Origin: Didymella arachidicola
Lineage: Eukaryota > Ascomycota > Dothideomycetes > Pleosporales > Didymellaceae
DNA length: 64,000 nucleotides
Assembly: GCA_016630955.3 (NCBI GenBank)
Contig: CM049991.1
Location: forward strand, 186,001 to 250,000
Direction: 5' to 3'
Below the pieces are notes generated by a model. It was not told the origin of the DNA, searched no databases, and was given only the letters and a program-made list of their open reading frames with translations. Shown one piece after another: positions 56,503-64,000 of the stretch (the first letter of the stretch is position 1; every line of letters begins with the position of its first letter). Made by a program: the position numbers and the translations under genes.

Positions 56503-58185
56503 TCAACACACAGCGACCCGTCCAACCTCCCCCAACTTACTCAACAGCTCCCCCTCCCCCCCCAAATCATCCAACCCCCAAAACCCCTCCTCCACAACCC
56601 ATCGCTGACTATACTCGCTCAGCACCCTACACGCACCCCCCACGACCAGCAACCCCGGGGGCCGACTCCCCTCCTCCTCTACAGCAGCACAAACATGCTG
56701 AATCGTAGTGCGAATAACGCGCTGATCGGGACAGCTCGCGCGCTCGAGGACCGCGACGGGGAGGTCGGCGGGGTAGCCCTTGGCGACGAGGGACTCGATG
56801 AGGGCTTGCAGGCGGTGCAGACTCATAAGCAGGACGATTGTCCTGGAGGCGAGAAATTCTGGAGGGTCGAGTGGCGCGCCTTTGCGCCCCGTGCCGGTGC
56901 AGATGAGGACTTGGTCCGCGACGCCGCGGTGCGTGGCGGGGATCCCTGCGAAGAGGGGTGCGGAGAGCGCGCTTGTGATTCCTGGGAGCACGGTCGGGAC
57001 GAAGCCGTGGGCGCGGAAGAATGCGAATTCCTCGCCGCCGCGGCCGTAGATGTACGGATCGCCTTGCTTGATGCGGACTACGACCTGCCCCTGCTGGAGG
57101 CCTGCGAGGCCCCATTCGAGGAGTTCCTCCTGGGCGCGGTCGGCGTTGCCGGGGAATTTGCGGGCGATGTGGATGGTTGCGCGGCGGGGGACGAGGTCGA
57201 GGATGGGGGCTGGGACGAGTTTGTCGGCGAGGATGAGGTCGGCGGATTGGATGGCTTTGTGGGCTGCGCGGGTGAGGAGGTCGGGGTTGCCGGGGCCGGA
57301 GCCGGCGAGGATGATGCGGCCTTTGCGTGAGGGCGGGGTGGGGGTGCTGGTGGGACCGATTTTGGCGGCGGAGCTGCTGGCGAATTCGCGGAAGAGGGTG
57401 TCGATGTCGGCGTCGGTGATGGCGGCGAGGCGGCGCAGCGGCCAGTACTCGCAGATCTGGGAGAGCCAGCGCATGCGGCGGCCGCGGGCGGCTTCTTTGC
57501 TCTCTTCGAGGACGAATTTGTTGAAGGTTGCTGGCTGGCCGCTGTCTTCTTCTTCGGCTTCGGGGTCTTGTGAGAGCTCGGCGGCGTGCTCCTCCTCCCA
57601 TATGCGTCGTCGCAGCGTGCCGAGGCGCTCGACCGCGTCGCCGAGATGGGGTGGCAGTGAGGATGCGACTTCGCGCCGTATGCGGGCTGACAGCTTGCAG
57701 CCCTTGCCAGACGCCGTCACGCCAATCTGGAGAGGGCCGTCGGAATGTGTGGAGAGGAGTGTGAAGGAGCAGAGGTTGGGCGCATCGGCGACGTTGACGG
57801 GGATTCGCAGTCGGCGGCACAGGTTGGATATTTGTGTGCCTTTACTATATCAGTCTAACGTTATAGTACTGTAAAAGCAAATCATACTCTGCCCCTGTTT
57901 CCCTCCAGCGGTCACGAAGACTGCATCGACAACACCATCGACCTCAGCGCGACCGAGAGTGGTCAGGTCCGCATCTTGGAAGTTGCGCTTGATCCACTTG
58001 ACCTCGCCCTCCTCGATGCGCTTCACCAGCCCGTAGTGCAGGGTCGCATCCTCTGGTGCAATCAGTATGGGGTTCGCGCCGACCTCGAGCGACCGTGTGC
58101 AGCGTGCGCCTGCAAGCGGGTTGGAGCCAACGATGAGGTGGATGTGCGAGGCCGAGTCAACGGCAGTGAGGAGCGCAGGAGCCAT
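56503..58185 (-). CDS. MET1: Uroporphyrinogen-III C-methyltransferase (MET1), fused to CysG/MET8-like N-terminus
   Basis: Makes precorrin-2 from uroporphyrinogen III with SAM, the first step to siroheme, the cofactor of sulfite and nitrite reductases. Exons 58185-57888 and 57839-56503; 544 aa; 48-bp intron ending GTAAAG, joining GKQGQ|STQISNLCRR. N-terminal Rossmann-type domain (1-140): HIHLIVGSNPLAGARCTRSLEVGA and RRLRIPVNVADAP resemble the CysG dehydrogenase domain. A variable acidic linker follows. The methyltransferase domain runs about 268-500: ILAGSGPGNPDLLT, SADLILADKLV, IKQGDPYIYGRGGEE, VLPGITSALSAP, GIPATHRGVADQVLICTGTG. The domain order matches yeast Met1. Its promoter has three CCAAT boxes. 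Confidence 0.94.
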
Positions 58186-58418
58186 AGTGTGGGATTGCAA
58201 CTCAAGAACAAGTCAATGTCTCAAGCAGGAACTGTATACAAGAAGAGAAGTGTATATACAAAAAGTGTTGGCGTTATCGGTCCATAGCTCTGGGGCGAAT
58301 GCTAGTCACATTTCTGTTCCGATGTCGATGGAGCATTTCCGAGCTGGTATCTTAGCGCGGATGGCGTTATCACGTCCTCGGAGAAAGGTCAACGGCGCGG
58401 GGGTCTGGACGAACACAG

Positions 58419-58462
58419 CCAATCAGAGGGCACGAATTGGCCGAACCGGGTGCTGTCATTGG
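58419..58462. promoter_or_regulatory. Cluster of three CCAAT boxes upstream of MET1
   Basis: CCAATCAGAG on the plus strand at 58419, and ATTGG (CCAAT on the minus strand) at 58436-58440 and 58458-58462, all within 44 bp and 230-280 bp before the MET1 ATG. CCAAT is bound by the Hap2/3/5 complex; with HapX it controls heme and siroheme-linked genes in filamentous fungi (family knowledge). The site also follows the RAV2 stop by less than 100 bp. Confidence 0.5.
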
Positions 58463-58506
58463 CCAGTCTGTTTGCAGTCATTTCTGCTGTCACGGCCGAT
58501 CGCATG

Positions 58507-59499
58507 CTACGGCTCGTCGGTGTCCATGACAATCCCGAGGGCCTTGCGGCTCAGCATCAGGCTGTGCTCGAGGGCGTTGAGCTTGGCAGAGGCCGAGATG
58601 AGGGCCGGGTCCTGGGTCTCGACGCGGATCTTCTCCTTGACGCGGACGTCGTGGCCCTTGTAGCGGTAGACCTTGTCGGCCTCGTCGTGCAGCGGCTTGG
58701 GGGTGTTGCCCAGGGCCGAGGACAGGCGGTCGCGGAAGTTGAAGCCGGTGAAGGAGGCGGGGGTGTCGTCGTTGGGCTTGGGCTCGAGGGTGCGCAGCTC
58801 CAGGCACAGGGCGGCGTCGAAGACGAACATGTGGAACGAGAGGTGGGCGGGCAGCGGCGGGTCGAAGGTGTGGTCGTTGACGGGGTGCGCCCACCACGGC
58901 AGCTGCACGTCCGAGTAGCCCTTGAGGGCGTGGCGGGCCTCGAGGATGTGGTCGTGCAGCAGCTGCAGCTGGCCGGCGACGAAGCTGGCGTTGGTCGCGT
59001 CGCCGCCCCACGAGACGACGTCGATGGCGTCGAGGCAGCTGTTGATCGAGGTGCGCACCGCCGTGAGCTGGGGGACGACGAGCGTGGGCGCCGACGGGGC
59101 CGACGAGATGGCGATGTCGTACGAGGGCGAGCCGCGCGGTGGAGGCAGGCTTGCGATGCGGAGCTTGATGTTCTACGGCCATCAGCTCTATTCTCTCAGA
59201 GTCTCTCAGAGTCTGTCTGCACGCATTGAGGAGCTGGAATAACGTACGCCCTTCACGATGCGCGTGCCCACGCGCGTCACCAGCCCCTTGAGGCTCTCGG
59301 AGCGCACCGACGTCAGCACCAGCGTCGACCCGTTCTCGCTCGGGGCCAGCAGCGCCGCGCACTCCTCCAGCCCGGCCTTGAGCGACTGCAGCGTCTCCCG
59401 GAGCTGCACCAGCAGCCACTCGAGCTCGCGCTGCTGCGACACCGTCTGCTCGCGGGCTAGCTGCACCGCGTCGATGGGCGGCCACACGGCGGTGGACAT
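58507..59499 (-). CDS. RAV2: RAVE complex subunit 2 / Rogdi-family protein
   Basis: Subunit of the RAVE complex that reassembles the vacuolar H+-ATPase; human homologue Rogdi. Exons 59499-59248 and 59172-58507; 305 aa. The 75-bp intron joins VGTRIVKG|NIKLRIASLPPPRG. Family motifs: EQTVSQQRELEWLLVQLRETL, VTRVGTRIVKG, PPPRGSPSYDIAISSAPSAPT, VVPQLTAVRTSINSCLDAID, HDHILEARHALKG, WWAHPVNDHTFDPPLPAHLSF, SLMLSRKALGIVMDTDEP at the end. The DNA here is strongly GC-rich at third positions, which opens long false frames on both strands. The start is the first ATG after the upstream stop (MSTAVWPP). Confidence 0.92.
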
Positions 59500-60040
59500 G
59501 GCGGGCAATCTGGGCTATCGCAGTGTGTGATTCAATGCCAGTGATGCGGTCGTCAGCCGAAGCAAGGCAGCGCAAGGGCCTCGACCCGCGGCCTCGCCAA
59601 ACCACCGTGCGAGCATGCCTGCAGCCGATCCCTCTCCACGCCTCGGGAAGAAGGGACTGCAGCTTGCTCCGCAAACAATCGTCTCCCAAGTCAGGGCAAG
59701 CCGCCCTCAGCAGCACACGTCTTGCAGACCGTCTCCAAACGTACGCTGCATCCAGCAAGGCGCTCCCCATTTGTCTCTGACGCTCGGCGGTATGATGCAA
59801 AGCGCAGCCGTAGCGCCCCATGAGCCCACGTAGACACCGACGGGCCCGGCCTAGGACGTCATCCCTTCGCAGCGCAGATCCGCTTCCTCATAAGCAAGAT
59901 CTTGCCCGTCCAAACACGCTGACAAGCCTTCCGTTTCGGGCGCTCAAACACCGATCCTCGTCTGCTCCCCTCCACGGCCCTGCCTATAGCTGTCTTGTAA
60001 TCCTAATTGATCCTGATCCTCCAGCCCTCAGCGTTTCATC
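59500..60040. promoter_or_regulatory. Divergent intergenic region, RAV2 / SUR7-family gene
   Basis: 541 bp between divergent start codons; presumed promoters of both. Open frames here (for example 59615-59833 plus) are unsupported. Confidence 0.4.
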
Positions 60041-60956
60041 ATGGTCGCTGCAGCCAGTGCGTACCCCTGTCACCCCAGTCTACACTCGCACAACACCATC
60101 CCAATACCCATACCTTTATGAAAATTCCACCACAAAAACTAATGCGCTACTTCGCAGAGCCCGCCCTGGCCCTGGCCGCCCTCCTCCTCGTCGCAGGCGG
60201 TATCGTAATGCAATTCTTCCTCATCCTGTCCGGCGCCATCACCTCCTCCCCCATCAACAAATTCTACTTCCTGCAAGCCTCCACCACGGGAATCCCCAAC
60301 GCCCGCAACCCCACGCGCTGGACCTACTTCTCCATCTGCGGCGTTGACCCCTCCTCCTCCCACAACGCAAACTGCGGCGCCGTGGTCCCCGCGCTGCCAT
60401 TCGACCCCCCGCGGAACTTCGGCACCACGCAAAATGTGCCAGACGGGTTTGTAGGGACGCATATGTATTTCTACCTGAGCAGGTTCATGTTTGCGTTTTA
60501 CCTGATCGCGTTGTTCTTCGCAGCCTGCGCGCTATTCACGGGGGTGCTGGCGGTGTGTAGTCGGCTGGGTGGATACCTATCCGGCCTCACTGTTGCCATT
60601 GCGCTGTTCTTCCAGGCGCTGGCTGCGAGTCTTATGACGTATGTTCTCCCCTCCCCCCATTCACTGCTTTAGTATACCGCCGTACTGACTGACTTTCAAG
60701 TGCCTGGGTTGTCAAAGGACGCAATGCGTTTCGCGCCGCGGGCCTCGAGGCGTCTATCGGCCGCTACCTGATGGGCTTTGCGTGGGCGTCGTTTGCGTGT
60801 TTTTTCATTGCGACGGTTTTGTTTTGTGTTGGGGGGGCGCTGGGTGGGGATCGGGGTGGTGTGAGTCGGCGGAGGAGCACGAAGAGTAATCGGAGTCGGG
60901 CGAGCTTTATGGATGGGGATAGTCAGAGGAGGGTTAAGGATGATTACTCTGCTTAG
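60041..60956 (+). CDS. SUR7/PalI-family membrane protein, 250 aa
   Basis: Exons 60041-60056 (16 nt), 60158-60638, 60701-60956. The tiny first exon MVAAA joins KPALALAALLLVAGGIVMQFFLILSGA, the first membrane segment; intron 1 (101 bp) ends after an AAACTAAT branch site with TTCGCAG. Four hydrophobic segments in all, including FYLIALFFAACALFTGVLAV, GLTVAIALFFQALAASLM, and FAWASFACFFIATVLFCVGG. The loop between segments 1 and 2 has the family's aromatic-Cys signature (RWTYFSICGVD...NANCG). The short C-terminus is Arg/Ser-rich. Sur7 proteins mark eisosome/MCC domains of the plasma membrane, while PalI-type members work in pH sensing; which applies is not decidable here. Confidence 0.88.
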
Positions 60957-61194
60957 TGGTGAGGGGAGAGGGGAGTGATCTGGGGGGAGGAATGACGAGG
61001 AGGTAATGAGATGCCTAAGAGGCAGGGTGAATGATCGGGGAGATGTGGGAGATGCAAGATGATATCCATGATTTAATGTTTGTTGGCTTAGCGATGGTCA
61101 CTTTGCTAGCTGTTTTGTGCATACGTAATGACATATTTGACCTTACAACTCCGTCTTTCTGGAAGTCTCATACCATCACCTCACCAACCCTCCC

Positions 61195-62370
61195 TCACTC
61201 CATCTCCCACTCATCAAACACCTCCCCAAACCCCTCCCCAAACCCCTCCCACACCCCCTCACCATCTCCCGCACTCCCCTGCACAGCCCACACATCAAAC
61301 CCCTCCCCCTCCCTATCCCGCGGCCCCGTCATCGGCACATACGCCTCCGTCCCCTTGCAATTCCCCACCGCCTCATCCAGCTGCAACAGCGTCGGCGGCT
61401 CCACCATCATGCTCGGATCGCTGAGTCCTTCGTGCCGGCGCACGGGGGGCGCGGCTTGGAGCAGCGCATACTTGTAGACTTTCCCATTTCTGGCCTTCTC
61501 GTTTTCGCTGCGTAGTGATGATGCAGAGAGGTGTGACTGGACCGTGTGTTCGCGGTGCGTGACAGAGGGGGAAACCAGGGCCAACGCGTCAAAAGCAGCG
61601 AGGCTTTGCTTCAGCGCGGCGGGGTCGAGGGCGGTGGTGTGCGCGGCTAACAGGGCGCGGGCGCGATTTGTGTGGGTTTGCATGAGCGCGAGGGCGGGCT
61701 GGGGGATGTATCGCGTGGTGAAGTCTGTGGGGTCTGGTTCGCTGTCTTCGGACTCGGAGGAAGGGGGGAGTGTGAAGCCCGGCGCCCCGGCGCAGAGGAA
61801 TTGCTGCCATGGCTTTAAACCGCTGATGAAGGGGCCTGTTTCGAATGTGCATGCGGTGGTATGGACGCGGTTGGAGGGAGGGTGGATGAGCGCCTCGGCG
61901 TGGGTTTCGTCGGTGTAGTCGCGCGGTGCCTCCTGAGGGTTCTGGACGAGTCGCTGGAATAGAGATAGCGTCTCTTCGTAGTCGTTTTCGAATTCTTGCG
62001 CGTCGTACCAGAACTGGATTCCGTGGTCTTGATTGTACAGCGCGAGGGTGCTGGCAGCTGCGTCTTGCCAGGTGTCGAGCAGGTGGAACCACACGCTCTG
62101 CATCACCGGCGTGTCGGTGGCGTGGAAGTCGGCGAAATAGTCGAGGAGAGAGGCGGCGGCGTTCCAGAATGTCGTGAAGAAGGATGGGCTGCATGGTGTT
62201 GCTTCCACGGTGACTGGCTCGCCTGGGATATCACCTGGATGACCGGAAAGGCTGTAAATAGAAGCAGCGACGGCAACGGTGTCGATTGAGTTTGAGCCGA
62301 GTGTGTAGTGGAGCGTCAGAGCAGGTGCTGTGCTGTCAGTGTCTTCGACGCGGATAACCGGTACTTCCAT
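61195..62370 (-). CDS. Uncharacterised protein, 391 aa, with Gly-Phe-Glu tail
   Basis: Single open frame from ATG 62370 to the stop at 61195; I do not recognise the family. The product is acidic, soluble, without signal peptide or membrane segment. Helical hydrophobic/aromatic stretches occur at about 63-130 (FFTTFWNAAASLLDYFADF, VWFHLLDTWQDAAASTLALY). A middle segment has GLKPWQQFLCAGAPGFTLPP. The C-terminus holds a short Gly-Phe-Glu repeat (EGFGEGFGEVFDEWE), encoded by a run of imperfect CCCTCCCCAAA repeats on the plus strand. Codon use and absence of stops over 1.17 kb support a real gene. It is convergent with the SUR7-family gene and downstream of ATG29. Confidence 0.65.
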   Translation of the reverse strand: MEVPVIRVEDTDSTAPALTLHYTLGSNSIDTVAVAASIYSLSGHPGDIPGEPVTVEATPCSPSFFTTFWNAAASLLDYFADFHATDTPVMQSVWFHLLDTWQDAAASTLALYNQDHGIQFWYDAQEFENDYEETLSLFQRLVQNPQEAPRDYTDETHAEALIHPPSNRVHTTACTFETGPFISGLKPWQQFLCAGAPGFTLPPSSESEDSEPDPTDFTTRYIPQPALALMQTHTNRARALLAAHTTALDPAALKQSLAAFDALALVSPSVTHREHTVQSHLSASSLRSENEKARNGKVYKYALLQAAPPVRRHEGLSDPSMMVEPPTLLQLDEAVGNCKGTEAYVPMTGPRDREGEGFDVWAVQGSAGDGEGVWEGFGEGFGEVFDEWEME

Positions 62371-62490
62371 CGCTGGCCTTGGACAGTATCACAATTGTAT
62401 CGGGGTTGATAGGTGTAGGAGAATATTTGTGGTTGCGTTCGTCAATCGCGCATGTACCTCTGACTAGGATGCGCAAGTGAAAGCGAGCGA

Positions 62491-63798
62491 TTACTGCTTC
62501 CACGCATGAGACATCCGGCTGAGCGTACTCATCCTCCCGTGTTGCATGTTACTCAGTAAAGCCTCTTCGAGCGCCGACTGGCTAATGCCCGCATCTGCAA
62601 AGGTCAGTTCATTCACTCCGCGCAGATTGTGCTACCTACCGTCAATATCACTGAAGCTGCTTCCCATGCTCGGCGTGCCTTCACTGCCTTCCTTCCGTCT
62701 CAGCGCCTGCGCCCGCGGACTCCCAAGATTCGCCATGGCCACGCGGTGGTTGAAACTCGGGCTCACAGGGCTCTTCGCTGCTGTCCGGCGCCCAGAAGGC
62801 GCATCGCTAGCTGAAGCGGAGCTGGTCATGGACGACGCTGTCTCTGTCGTCACCTGCGAATGCGGGCTGCTCTGCTTTGCTGTGGGGTTACTTCGCTGCC
62901 GATCTGCGAGTCGAGTATTTTGCTCAGGTACATGCTTTCTAGATGTACCGAGTGGTTGCCGAGCAGTCGATGCAAAGGGCAGCGAAGTGGTGCCCTGGGA
63001 TCCTGCGCCGTCACCTTCTTGCGTGCCGTCGCCCTCGGCGAACGGCGCTAACTCACGCGGCCGTTTCTGCTGGAAGCGCGGCGGTCTCTTAAACAGTTGG
63101 CTACGATGGGCTGGGTGATCGGTGTCGGAAAGCGAAGAGGAGCTCGAAGATGACGAGGCTGGGATCTCTGGAGAATCTGGTGGTTCCTGCGGCGCGGCTT
63201 GGGTAGCGGTCCCAGGGGAGGTAGGCTGATCGTCCCTGGTAGGCCTGGCGAGATTCGGACGATGCGCTGAGCGTGTAGATAGTGTTCGAGTCGGAAGCTG
63301 CTGGGCCTGGGTGCGGGATTGAGTGATGGTGGTTGTTGATGGCGTCCTTGTCAATGCCGGGGCAGGCTCAATAGCTTCTTGCAGACCTAAGCTTGGGCTA
63401 TTCTTGCGATGACCAGATAGGGCTGAGGTTGTTCTTGAATGTCCAGCGCCACCGCTACCAGCTCTCTGCATGGAAACGCCGCCAATAGGTGTGAGAGTGC
63501 TGCCACCGCCTGATGCAGCTGTGGTCACGTTGGAGCCACTGACTTTCTTCACCTGGCTCCGAACGTGCTCGAAGTGGCGTTCGTACAGCCATGCTGCTTG
63601 TTGTAGTAGGAACGTAGGCGGAACTTGAAATTTCGATGCCAATTCTACCCAGTTCAGGTCACTCGTCTTAGATGACTTCGAGATGACCTTCCATAATTGG
63701 CGGTCCTTTTCAGCATCCCACTGTGCTTGCGGTGGATCTACAAAGCTGCCACGCGGGAATGGCAGCCGAATCAAAGCAGTGAACTGCGTTGAGGACAT
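62491..63798 (-). CDS. ATG29: Autophagy-related protein 29
   Basis: Component of the Atg17-Atg29-Atg31 scaffold at the phagophore assembly site. Exons 63798-62640 and 62594-62491; 420 aa. The ATG29 domain covers residues about 5-90: FTALIRLPFPRGSFVDPPQ, WDAEKDRQLWKVIS, LNWVELASKFQVPPTFLLQQ, AAWLYERHFEHVRSQVKKV. A long disordered Ser/Thr/Pro-rich region follows, with SSSSSSSSLSD and many SP/TP sites, in keeping with phospho-regulation of this protein. The 45-bp intron (GTAGGT...TTTGCAG, GAACTGAC branch) leads to a small last exon ending DDAGISQSALEEALLSNM... and SRMSHAWKQ, a C-terminal motif conserved in filamentous fungal Atg29. Confidence 0.93.
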
Positions 63799-64000
63799 GT
63801 TGAAGTAGTAGAGGTGATGGCGTACGTTGATGTAGGATGGACGGGATGATCTGCGGCTAGACTCTCAGGGCACCGCGTGCGCAGGCATCCATGCGACCAG
63901 GCGATCACACAATTCGGTCTTCACTGATCACCTCGTCATCTCTCCCCGCAGTTACGTCGAGATTATCCTGGCCTGCATCTATAGTCTCTCACACAGCAAG
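63799..64000. other. ATG29 upstream sequence at right edge
   Basis: 202 bp, presumably leader and promoter of ATG29. Nothing specific recognised. Confidence 0.4.

Noticed and set aside
56627..57820. Minus-strand 397-codon frame, mostly Arg/Pro/His
   Set aside because: Alternate frame of MET1; extreme composition from GC-rich third positions.
58490..59821. Minus-strand 443-codon open frame rich in Arg, Pro and Ala
   Set aside because: It overlaps RAV2 in another frame on the same strand and runs through its intron. Composition is that of a GC-rich shadow frame, with no domain.

Overview
The window is chromosomal DNA of a filamentous ascomycete (Pezizomycotina). Most genes carry several short introns, typically 44-62 bp (range about 44 to 180), with CTRAY-type branch sites. 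The gene set is fungal: SPT5, BNA4, ERV14, GPI14, STE6, MET1, RAV2, ATG29, a Zn2Cys6 regulator and DUF3433 and SUR7-type membrane proteins. A Dothideomycete is my best guess, from the F-box-like (DUF7730-type) protein and the general style; that placement is inference. I rebuilt exon structures from splice signals and reading frame; the summed exons of every multi-exon gene reported as complete are divisible by three, apart from the start-exon uncertainty of the DUF3433 gene.

Layout. 1-8.4 kb, all minus strand: 3'-truncated SPT5, an MFS drug/polyamine-type transporter whose second intron lacks an AG acceptor, an orphan ORF and an uncharacterised proline/serine-rich protein. 9.6-19.1 kb: F-box-like protein, kynurenine 3-monooxygenase diverging from methionine aminopeptidase 1, ERV14/cornichon, and TRAX diverging from GPI14. 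19.2-28.9 kb: a Ste6-type full ABC exporter, then PBDC1/Ypl225w diverging from a WDR6/Rtt10-like WD40 protein. 28.9-32.0 kb is gene-poor. 32.0-42.9 kb: LRR protein, protein phosphatase 1, a degenerate repeat block, a class II-like sirtuin and a Myb/SANT protein. 45-48 kb: a class II aldolase converging on a Zn2Cys6 factor. 49.1-49.35 kb: a short inverted-repeat element with a 5-bp target duplication. 49.8-64 kb: secreted GH43 arabinanase, a protein with a tandemly duplicated module, DUF3433 membrane protein, MET1, RAV2, SUR7-family protein, an uncharacterised protein and ATG29.

The genes are mostly housekeeping and do not form an obvious biosynthetic cluster. Possible functional links are modest. 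MET1 has a CCAAT cluster in its promoter. The aldolase has two inverted CGG triplet sites in its promoter and a Zn2Cys6 regulator next door. ERV14 and GPI14 belong to the secretory pathway. No tRNA, rRNA or CRISPR array was found. I found no convincing new multi-gene system. The most notable items are the MITE-like element, the defective splice acceptor in the transporter, the duplicated-module nuclear-type protein, two GC-AG introns and a transition-rich (RIP-like) degenerate repeat.
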